64,000 nucleotides of DNA from Yponomeuta sedellus (taxonomy: Eukaryota > Arthropoda > Insecta > Lepidoptera > Yponomeutidae). Numbering within the stretch: the first letter of the stretch is position 1; each line of letters begins with the position of its first letter. The DNA lies in the NCBI GenBank assembly GCA_934045075.1, contig OW203738.1, positions 744,001-808,000 on the forward strand, in the 5' to 3' direction. Positions 51,092 through 59,285 of the stretch are shown here, one piece after another. The translations under genes and the position numbers were made by a program. The notes beneath the pieces were generated by a model. That model was not told the DNA's origin. It saw only the letters and a list, made by a program, of their open reading frames with translations, and searched no databases.

Positions 51092-51221
51092 GGTCTGTCG
51101 GCCGGTCGGTCGGTCGTTCGGTCGGTCAGTCGGTCGGTTGGTCGGTCGGTCGGTCGGATGGTCGGTTGGTCGGTCGGCCATTCGGTCGTCGGTCGGTCGG
51201 TCGGTCGGTCAGTCAGTCAGT
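51092..51221. repeat. (TCGG)n tetranucleotide array
   Basis: About 130 bp of GTCGGTCGGTCGG with sporadic CAGT, GTTG and CCAT interruptions. It is GC-rich relative to the region. Both strands translate as an artefactual Val/Gly/Arg/Ser repeat. Confidence 0.9.
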
Positions 51222-51267
51222 CAACTGCTTTCGACTGCCTCGATTGTTTAGCGGTTAACACGCTTGA

Positions 51268-51396
51268 CGCTCGGAAAAATGCCACTAGCGGTAGTCACGA
51301 GATGGTCACCCATCCAATACCTGACCGTGCCTGTTGTTGCTTAACCAAAGTGAATGATTCCAATGACTCGGTTCTGCTAGGTCACGAGAGCTTCGC
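51268..51396 (-). repeat. SINE-5S head fragment
   Basis: Minus sense: GAGTCATTGGAATCATTCAC, TAAGCAACAACAGGCACGG, TCAGGTATTGGATGGGTGAC (box C intact) and TACCGCTAGTGGCATTTTTC. The distal part is absent. Confidence 0.75.
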
Positions 51397-51424
51397 CACG
51401 GTTTTCCTTACCGTGGCAAATCTC

Positions 51425-51645
51425 AAGAGTACATATATCCATACATAACCTCACGCCTGTATCCCAGGGGGTAGGCAGAGACCAGGGACTGCCCCTTGCC
51501 ACGATCCTGACAGATCCCTTTCGATTCATCGACGTGCATAAGTCGTTGCATTCACGCACGCTGGTTACCGGTTCCGGTTACTTTTTATCTTCCCCTTTGC
51601 TAATAAATCCCCTATTTGGTCGATGTATGTCCATCATCCACCAGA
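51425..51645 (-). pseudogene. LINE reverse transcriptase C-terminus (family E)
   Basis: Reverse copy of the family E coding end and 3' UTR (plus strand ATAACCTCACGCCTGTATCC; GTCGTTGCATTCACGCACGC). Similar to 21150-21470. Confidence 0.65.
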
Positions 51646-52436
51646 CAATATGAGCACAACAGAATTAAACCAAATATACAATAAACGATACAAAAATTAG
51701 ACATAGGTTTCGCCTGTGGTGTGTCTGAATTGCCACAAAAGGCAGCTGACTCAGCGTTGTGCTGAGGGAGTGAGCCCTCAGCGCTGATTTTCAGTCAGTG
51801 CCCGAGGTAACCGAATAGTACTATGGGGTGCGTGTCGTGGATAAGACTATAAGTTTTTATCTGGCTAATGTGTAGTTAAAAAATCGTACTAAACCCAGAG
51901 GAAACCATTTTATTCTTCTTCATCTATGACTCGTTCCCTGGCGTAATAAAATTTTCATAGGAAATGGATACGAGAGGTGTGCGCCATATGCCGCTCGCGC
52001 GCTCTTTTGCGTGACGAAATTTGGTTTGAATTGATAGAGCTAACTATGTGATGGCGGGAACGCGGCTTCACAGGAATTAAATGACATTTTGATGCGGCTG
52101 GTCAACTTGGGAACGCATGAAGTATTAAAGTGGTCGACTCATAGAATACTCATGGTTAGGTTAGGTTATTTTAATTCTGCCCATTACTATATTGAGGCCA
52201 CACACAATATGACCCTAGGTAATTTTAGGCATCTTAATACAGTTTTTATTATTGAGTATAGATATAATCTACTTGTGCATCGAATTTCAGCAAAATCTGA
52301 AAAAACTACATTAACCGAGATTGATCGAAAGATGTTAATATGCATATTAATTTATAATATTTATAGCATAACAGTTGCAAGAGCTGAAACATTTTTTATT
52401 TAAAGAAATATGTTATATGTCAATAAATATGTTGTC
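51646..52436. other. Spacer
   Basis: A plus frame 52089-52403 (about 100 residues) has no recognised motif and AT-driven composition. A short GGTTAGGTTAGG at 52154 is too short to be telomeric. Confidence 0.4.
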
Positions 52437-52826
52437 AATAAGCGCGTTCAGGTGCAAGATCGGTGACCGTCCCGTCAATACCGTTAGTGGCCTTTTTTCA
52501 AGCGCTTTCGTGCTTTGCAGGACACGTTAAGCCATTGGTGCCGGCTGTTATGTAATGGCAGTCGTTAAGTCTTACAGCGCATTAGTTTAGACTGTAATGC
52601 TGTAAGATTTTGTATGACATAAAAATAAAATAAATAAAAAATAAATAAGCTATGTCAGAAGACTTATGGGCGGCTTGATAACTTCCGACTGTAAAACCCG
52701 CCGCTGTCTTCAATCCTCCACCAACCCGGACTTAGTCCCCGTGGTAAGGTCAAACCTTCTTGCAATGCAGTAAAGGACTCGTGCCCTAGCAGTGGGGACA
52801 TACAAGGGATGATATCGATCGAAGTC
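52437..52826 (+). repeat. SINE-5S copy interrupted by a LINE tail
   Basis: 5'-truncated head (GTTCAGGTGCAAGATCGGTG) and body to GGCAGTCGTTAAG, then an insert, then ATGTCAGAAGACTTATGGGC to the tail CAGCAGTGGGGACATACAAG and GATATCGATCG. Confidence 0.8.
52569..52651 (+). mobile_element. Short LINE tail nested in SINE-5S
   Basis: About 80 bp (GACTGTAATGCTGTAAGATT, then an (AAAATAAAT) tail) splits the SINE-5S body between GTTAAG and (C)TATGTCAG. The A-rich 3' end marks a retrotransposed insertion. TAAG at both edges may be a residual duplication. Confidence 0.65.
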
Positions 52827-53937
52827 GATATCGTTGTTAAGCAATCCTTACCTCAAAAATAAATCTGGAGTCTCGAAAATTTATTAATTTAAATTTACTA
52901 GCATGATTTTTCTTATCTTTAACAAAATTTCACCACCATTCAGTGAATGTCACTAACATGTGCCTGCTATTAATTTTTTCACAGGTTTAATTACAATTTT
53001 TCGCAGCCCTCAAACGTTTTATGACACTCGTCGACAGGGCTCTCTCTTTAATAGGAGGTTTTACTTTTAACGCGTGTTTTAAATGGCTTGTTACTGTGAG
53101 AACACAGAACAATATAGCTAGAAGTACAGCTCTGTAATGCTAACTACAAACATATTATATAGGGATTTTTTTTAAATACTATATTTATGTAAGTTTGTAG
53201 ATACGGGGTAATCTCCTTAACTACTTATTTGATTTCAAAAATTCTTTTACTAGTACTTAGAAAAAATCTTTAAAATGGACATTATGAAATTAAATAAAGA
53301 ACGTTTACCTAAAGACTAATTTTGCAAAGTAATCCTTCCAAAATATGACCGAGTTAATGTTTCTTATAAGCCCTGCCCAAACAGTAGGTAACGGATAGTT
53401 AGAAAGCGTTTATATGATTTGTTCTATGGGAAAGATAAAAATAAATCTTAGAAAAACTTATACAAAGGTCCGCGAAGACATATTTATCTGTTAATCCACA
53501 AATCAACAATAAAATACTTGAAACGTTACGTACATTTTTTAACTTTTGATGTTGATACCAGTTCCTAGCCGACAACATTGAGAGAAAATTTAAGCGTCTG
53601 AAATAATCATGTAGAAATGTTTCATTAAGAAAATTAAGGAATTTAAAGTCAATTTGTTTAGATACTTCAAAAAATGTCAACTGTCTGGATACGTCTTTTT
53701 TTATCGAAATACACACTTTTAAGATCAAAATCTTTACACTGTACTAACGTAATCTAGTATTTATTGTAATTTTATGAAATTCAAGTGAAATTTAAATATT
53801 TTTATTTATAAAGGGTATATTACAATGACAAGACTAATCAAAATTATTTACATTCATATATTTGCGATCATAGTGGTATAATACATACAATGATGTTACA
53901 CGTGTTTAAGTAGGTATCAGGGCGTTGCTAAGATAAA
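52827..53937. other. AT-rich spacer
   Basis: A minus frame at 53399-53728 (109 residues) shows no domain I recognise and is likely chance in AT-rich DNA. No repeats were recognised. Confidence 0.4.
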
Positions 53938-54168
53938 TCTATAATATAAAAATGAATCGCCAAATGTGTTGGTAAGCGCAAATCTCGAGATCAGCTGAAC
54001 CGATTTCGCTAATTCTTTCTTTAGAATACTCTCGAGAGCAGCTGAACCGATTTTGCTAATTATTTTTTTAGAATACTCCTTGAAGTACGAGGATGGTTCT
54101 TACGGAGAGAAAAATAAAAAAAAACTAAAGAATCTGTTAGGCGGTACGAAGTTCGCTGGGTCAGCTAG
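53938..54168 (+). mobile_element. Non-autonomous Helitron-like element J, copy 3
   Basis: Starts TCTATAATATAAAAATGAAT after A (53937), ends GGGTCAGCTAG before T (54169). An internal 50-bp segment (CTCGAGAGCAGCTGAACCGA...) is tandemly duplicated. Confidence 0.85.
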
Positions 54169-54169
54169 T

Positions 54170-54354
54170 AAAATATAAAAATGAATCGCTGAATGTGTTG
54201 GTAAGCGCAAATCTCGAGAGCAGATGAACCTATTTCGCTAAGTCTTTTTTTTAGAATATTCCTTGAAGTACGATTATGGTTCTTACGGAGAGAAAAAGTA
54301 AAAAAAAATTGAGAATCGACTGTTACGCGGTACGAAGTTCGCTGGGTCAGCTAG
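54170..54354 (+). mobile_element. Non-autonomous Helitron-like element J, copy 4 (tandem)
   Basis: Begins AAAATATAAAAATGAATCGC directly after copy 3 and ends GGGTCAGCTAG before T. The initial TCTAT is missing, consistent with head-to-tail read-through or end-joined tandem copies. Confidence 0.8.
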
Positions 54355-55082
54355 TTAATAGATAAATATTGACTTTTATTTACTTGCGTAAATAAATGAA
54401 CTATAGATACTCGTAGATGGAAGACTACTTTGTTAGCTTACTCAATTTTAAATTATGAGCGGGTTTGAAAATGGCTCAAAATATTACGTGTAAACTGACA
54501 TCCCTAAGGCTGCCAATAGTACCTCTTCTTTTGTAACTGTTGTCTCTGTAATTATTTTCTGGTGTGTACAATAAAGAATATTCTTATATTATGTTATTCT
54601 TTTTTTAATGAATTTGGCTTGATACCTCGTAGAGCTCATTAGCAGAGCTGTTCTTCTGGAGTTCCTTTCTAGGTGTAAACGCTAAACCTGTTATGGGAGT
54701 CGCGGGAAAATCAAATTAAAATGGGAACATTTTTTCTGACTTTTGTTGTCATGAGTGGCTTTTATTAAATTTCAGTATTTTATGCCCGTTGAATATTACG
54801 CTTTACGACTCCGTGTGTAGTAGGGAAACGAGCCGTTTACATAACACGAACTGTGGTAAAATTATTTTCGCGATAGAAACGTTGGTCGGTTTCGCGCGCT
54901 TCTACGCGCTTCATCGCACCTATATTTTTGCTGTCGCAGATTGAGTGATGAATCATTTCATCAATGGTGTTTTTACCATTTGGTATTTCAAATCATAGGT
55001 GTTTTTACCATTTGGTATTTCAAATGGTACTGACCAGAAGCTTTGGACCAAAGTACTTTTGACTGATATTAGCAGTCAAAAC
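54355..55082. other. Spacer
   Basis: A 27-bp tandem duplication (GGTGTTTTTACCATTTGGTA...) lies at 54966-55027. GC-richer near 54880-54920. No gene. Confidence 0.45.
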
Positions 55083-55251
55083 TAATTTTAACCGCCCATT
55101 GTCTCAGTTGGAAAGAGCGCTGGCACGGATAGCCAGAGGTCGCGGGTTCGAATCCCGGCATCGGTGGAATTTTTAGCCCCCAAATAGGTTTTTAAAATGG
55201 TCCTTAGCACGGGTTAGTGCATTAAAAATAAAAATAGTATAATTTTAACCG
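55083..55251 (+). repeat. SINE-A copy, long tail, with 12-bp TSD
   Basis: Insertion 55095-55239 starts at the first bases of the tRNA-like core and ends at the long tail. Flanked by TAATTTTAACCG (55083-55094 and 55240-55251). It defines the long 3' end independently of the copy at 10.7 kb. Confidence 0.85.
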
Positions 55252-55985
55252 TTTAAGAGTTTTGACTGTGACATATACAACAAAATCGTCATAGCAAAGA
55301 ACAAGTGGCAAAACTTGTCTCTGTCTGTCCCTTTAGGGTAGAAATATGACTATTGCTTCACGCACTAACGAATACAAATTAAATTATTTTAATTAATTTT
55401 ATTCTTAATTAGTTTACACACATTCCCTTCCTTTTTAAACCTTACTAACTCAGGTCCTTGACCCCTAAGGGCAACTTACTTTCTCTCTCACTTTCCCTTT
55501 ATCGTACTAAAGCAAGTGATTAAAATAATACAATTGAATGCCCTCCGGAACGACAAATGTGATAAAATTAGCATATCCTGGCAATTAAAGGGGACCGTCG
55601 GCATTTCTATTAGAGATCCTGGTTTTGAGCTCTCTTGGTGGGATGGTAGATGCATACTGGGAGCTAAGATAGCTGCTATCTTACCTCGGGGAGGAAGGAG
55701 CTAACACATCTAAAAAGAAAAGATAACCGGCTAAGTGCGAGTTGGACTTACTCACAGAGGGTTCCGTACAAAATTATAATATAAATAGATAGCTGTCTAT
55801 TATAAATAGTTTAGGAATCAAGTTCCGTAGTTTTTTTCCAGCTTTTTTCGAACTTCAAAGACAATTTTTTTGCGATTTAATTACAAATGTTATGTATTTT
55901 TTTTAGATGTTTTCCTGTATTTGTAAAATAAGACAATATAATTTGCCAAAATCCATAGTTCTAGATCAACGGAAAGTACCTTATA
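55252..55985. other. Spacer
   Basis: No recognised feature; a short frame at 55516-55704 has no known motif. Confidence 0.4.
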
Positions 55986-56122
55986 GGTCGGTCTCTGAAT
56001 TGAGAATTTCACTAAGCAGATACTTAAGTACCAATCGGTCATGCCCTTTTAAGAGAAATCCGAAGAGACAGCTCTTTAGTTAACGATTTACTTAGCTAAA
56101 TTCCTAATTCAGAAACTGGGCC
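55986..56122. mobile_element. MITE family I, copy 4
   Basis: Ends GGTCGGTCTCTGAATTGAGA and, inverted, GGCCCAGTTTCTGAATTAGG. The interior contains CCGAAGAGACAGCTC, the inverse of the 49116 copy. Confidence 0.7.
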
Positions 56123-56160
56123 TGTGAATTTGGATTCCATTGAGTAACGAAATACACATT

Positions 56161-56432
56161 TTTGCGGTATAATCTTCAAGGAACTTGAGTATACAGTTTT
56201 AATTACAACTCAATACCTCCACGCGTATGTGAGATACACGGTCTTGACATTTTTTGCGGCATAATCTTCAAGGAACTTGAGTATACAGTTTTAATTATAA
56301 CTCAATACCTCCACGCGTATGTGAGATATACGGTCTTGACAATTTTGCGGCATAAACTTCAAGGAAATTGAGTATACAGTTTTAATTACAACTCAATACG
56401 TCTAAACGTAAGTGAAATATACGGTATTGACC
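56161..56432. repeat. Tandem triplication, about 92-bp unit
   Basis: Three head-to-tail units begin at 56161, 56253 and 56344 with TTTGCGGYATAA. They share CAAGGAACTTGAGTATACAG and TAATTACAACTCAATAC. The first two are nearly identical; the third is more diverged. Confidence 0.9.
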
Positions 56433-56795
56433 AAAAACGTTTAAAACATCCTTGGTCTTGACAGACAAATGGACTGACGGGCAAACCGACCAAGAGTCGT
56501 CGTCAAAGCTTATGCAAATATTCATAGCTTAGCTAACACTACGGTGCGTCGTTTATTTTATAATCTGCCATCGACAGACACTCACTAATTCTTCGGAGAC
56601 AATAGTATAGGTTGTTCCGAGTGGTTTTGCATCACGCAAGGGACAAAGGGGATAATCAGGGACGCGGTACAGGAATCGGCTCGGGAATTAGTTCCTTTAG
56701 GAGTTGCTCTGTTTTGGGAAAATTATTAGGTTGGATGCTTAAATAAAGAAATACAATAATTGCTTTTAGTAATAAGGCCGCGGCCGTTTTTATAT
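56433..56795. other. Spacer
   Basis: No recognised feature apart from a TAATAAGGCCGCGG scrap reminiscent of LINE family F at 56770. Confidence 0.4.
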
Positions 56796-57152
56796 CGTTA
56801 CCAACCCTTGTATTTCCCCACTGCTGGGGCACGGGTCTCTTCCTGCATCGCAGGAAGGTTAGGCCATACTCCACCACGGGGGCTAAGTCCGGGTTGGTGG
56901 AGGGTTGTAAGACAGTGGCGGGTCTTACTGTCAGAAGTTATCAAGCCGCCCATAAGGCCTCTGACATGGCTTAACGACTGCTATTATATGACAGCCGGCA
57001 CAAACGGCTTAACGTGCCTTGCAAAGCACGGAAGCGCTCGGAAAACTGCCACTAGCGGTGTAGTTACGGGACGTTCACCCATCCCGTACCTGTCCACGAC
57101 TGTTGTTGCTTAATCAAGTGATTGATTCCAATCACTCGGTTCGCCTAGGCCA
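56796..57152 (-). repeat. SINE-5S copy, full length
   Basis: Complete in reverse: tail CCTTGTATTTCCCCACTGCT, body, and head with GATGGGTGAACGTCCCG, CAACAACAGTCGTGGACAGG, TGATTGGAATCAATCACTTG (minus sense). Box C has one substitution (GAACG). Confidence 0.85.
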
Positions 57153-57296
57153 CGAGAGCTTCATGCAAATTATATAAAAAAGACGAGCGCGCTTCGTATT
57201 TTTTATATTATTTCCGTTAACGTAATTTCTGTGTACAATAAAGAATATTCTATATTCTATCTATTTCCTTACAATAATTTGTAATAGATCTAAAAA

Positions 57297-57472
57297 GAGC
57301 TGCGGTAGCGGAGCGGTGAAATACCGTCTTCTCAATCCAGAGATGTAAGTTTGAATCCCAGAGTGTACTAATGACTTTGTTTTCTTAGCTATGTATATTT
57401 GTGAAGTTATGGTAGCAATACCACTCGCTAACTGTGAAGAAAAACATCGTGAGGAAACTTGAGAGTCTAAGG
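57297..57472 (+). repeat. SINE-C copy with tRNA-like head
   Basis: tRNA-like head (AGCTGCGGTAGCGGAGCGGT; AGTTTGAATCCCAG) then TGTATATTTGTGAAGTTATG, CACTCGCTAACTGTGAAGAA and AAACATCGTGAGGAAACTTG. It stops after the body motif. Confidence 0.75.
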
Positions 57473-57560
57473 CAGGCCCGTCCAACATACGGCCCACGGG
57501 CCACCATACGGCCCGCGTAAATCATTTATCTGGCCCGCGACCTGGTTTAAACTTTAAAAA
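57473..57560 (+). repeat. Possible hAT-type terminus
   Basis: CAGGCCCGTCCAACATACGG, CCCACGGGCCACCATACGGC and CCGCG repeats resemble the GGCCCGC-rich ends of some hAT elements. The opposite end and 8-bp duplication were not found. Confidence 0.35.
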
Positions 57561-57980
57561 ATAAGACGTCTAGCAAAAAAGATGTCAGACATCTCACTAA
57601 GTTTTAATTTTGTGTAGGCATTAGATTAGATTAATAATCTTTATTGCGCACCATTCATTATACTTAGAATATTTTCGGGGCTTAATCGAGTAGTAATTTA
57701 TTGCTATTTTACCTCGACGTTTCGACGACGTTACAGTCATCGTGGTCACGAGAAGACTGATGGCTGGCACCCGTTCGCATCTTCGGCTGATGAGGTTTCA
57801 GACTACCCTCAATCAGCCATCACAAAGCACTATTAGGGTTGCGACACACTACACTGACAATGTCGGACGATAAGTCATGTGACTTTTTTCCACTTTTCAT
57901 TATACTTATAAGTGAAATGATTAGTGAATTAATAAATAATTTGGCATATGAAAAATACCGTTGCATTTTATTTGACCAAT
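57561..57980. other. Spacer at the 3' flank of the LTR retrotransposon
   Basis: 57690-57800 holds ATTTTACCTCGACGTTTCGA and ACGAGAAGACTGATGGCTGG, which looks like a retroelement 3' fragment of the same style as palindromic element G (possibly Penelope-like). The rest is unannotated. Confidence 0.4.
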
Positions 57981-58066
57981 TGTTACGCGTCAGAAATCAA
58001 AGTTCGGATGGTCGATAAAAATAATTTATTAATATAGTTCACACTTCACAGATAGAAACACCTTAG

Positions 58067-58072
58067 TTTATT
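58067..58072 (-). terminator. AATAAA polyadenylation signal in LTR
   Basis: TTTATT on the plus strand reads AATAAA in the element sense, about 115 bp after the predicted transcription start. A second AATAAA lies at 58025-58030. Confidence 0.55.
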
Positions 58073-58187
58073 CACTTTGCACTTTTTCAACATCTGTTCA
58101 TAGATTCACTTTAAAACACCTTGTAAATTCAGTTCGCTCATCTTATTAATAATCACGAGCTCCCTCTCGCGTTTGAACCGATACTCC

Positions 58188-58223
58188 ACTGACTCGAGCG
58201 CACGGGCTGCCCTACCTTTTATA
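58188..58223 (-). promoter_or_regulatory. LTR promoter: TATA box and initiator
   Basis: TATAAAA in the element sense (plus 58217-58223) is followed about 27-30 bp downstream by TCAGT (plus 58188-58192), the arthropod initiator. This sets the start of R near 58190. Confidence 0.65.
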
Positions 58224-58507
58224 CTGAGTCAAACAGATGGCAGCACGTGGGCTCACGAAGTCAAAACCGGAAACATACTCTTGGTTATTATAATAAATGT
58301 AAGAAATATATGAATGAGCTAACAGTCGGCCTTTCCTGCCTAAGTTCACGTCTCGTGAATTATCTGAATGCTTTCGATCATACTTCAATAAGTAACAATT
58401 ATTTTTAAAAACATTTTTTTTTTTGTTGATTTCCTTAATAAGTGATGACTGTAAGTTATAATTAAACAATCCATTTAATCAACTATAAATCAAGACCCCT
58501 TGTAACA

Positions 58508-59285
58508 TCTTGCAAGGTTTATTCTCAAAATATGTTTCAAACCCCCCATCATGATCTTCATAGAATATATTCTTAACCTATCTATCAAGACTCCCGTCCT
58601 GTTCTTGATAAAATACATTTGTAACCATCTATCAAGACCCCCGTCCTGTTCTTGATAGAATACATTCTTAACCTATCTATCAAGACCCCCGTCCTGTTCT
58701 TGATAGAATACATTCTTAACCTATCTATCAAGACCCCCGTCCTGTTCTTGATAGAATACATTCTTAACCTATCTATCAAGACCCCTGTCCTGTTCTTGAT
58801 AGAATACATTCGTAACCATCTATCAAGACCCCCATCCTGTTCTTGATAGATTTTTTCTTAACCTGTCTATCAAGACCCCCGTCCTGTTCTTGACAGAATC
58901 CATTCTTAAACCATCCATCAAGAACCCCGTCGTGCTCTCGATAAACTTCAAAGTTGACCTATCAATACCTCATTCCGGTTTGATAGGCGCTAAATGAATA
59001 AATAAATTTTAACCCATAAGGGGCAAAACTGTAATAAAGGCACATCGAATGAACTTGAATTAATCATACTTTCAATTATTTATCGTAAATCATTATTATT
59101 TAACATTTCTAGTAATTTTAAAATATAACTAATTATCATCAAACATCTTCTATTCATCAAACATCATTTTCATCTATCTCTGTCTTAAATGAACTTGAAT
59201 GAACTCTATATAATTATACACTTATTATTGTTTACATCGACAATCATCTTACAACAAACGATCAAAATATCGAATCTGATACCTT
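58508..59285 (-). other. 3' untranslated region of the LTR element
   Basis: Lies between the pol stop (59286) and the LTR. It holds the 48-bp minisatellite and an AT-rich part. A purine-rich stretch (AAGACAGAGATAGATGAAAA, minus sense, about 59160-59182) is the only obvious polypurine-like tract and lies far from 58507. Confidence 0.55.
58541..58986. repeat. 48-bp minisatellite, about 9 units
   Basis: The unit contains CTATCAAGACCCCCGTCCTG followed by TTCTTGATAG, so each unit has a 9-bp inverted repeat (CTATCAAGA/TCTTGATAG) able to form a hairpin. Central units are identical; the outer ones are diverged. As 48 is a multiple of 3, both strands show chance 16-residue repeat frames, which I do not regard as proteins. 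Confidence 0.9.

Larger units (their letters stand above)
57981..58507 (-). repeat. Candidate 3' LTR, about 527 bp
   Basis: The segment has inverted termini TGTTAC/GTAACA (plus strand TGTTACGCG...CTTGTAACA). In minus sense it contains TATAAAA, an ACTGA-complement TCAGT initiator about 30 bp downstream, and AATAAA near the end, the order expected for U3-R-U5. The inner boundary is uncertain because no clear polypurine tract precedes 58507; an alternative LTR start near 59158 would include the minisatellite. Comparison with the 5' LTR would settle this. Confidence 0.6.

Noticed and set aside
52153..52166. Insect telomeric repeat TTAGG
   Set aside because: Only two units; chance occurrence is expected.
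53399..53728. 109-residue minus-strand frame, possible receptor exon
   Set aside because: AT-driven composition, no recognisable motif, no splice-site evidence.
58585..58846. Repeat protein with 16-residue units (both strands)
   Set aside because: Open frames arise only because the unit length is a multiple of three and the array is nearly identical; lies in a 3' UTR.
58541..58986. CRISPR array
   Set aside because: Units are contiguous 48-bp tandem repeats without unique spacers and the genome is eukaryotic; no cas genes.
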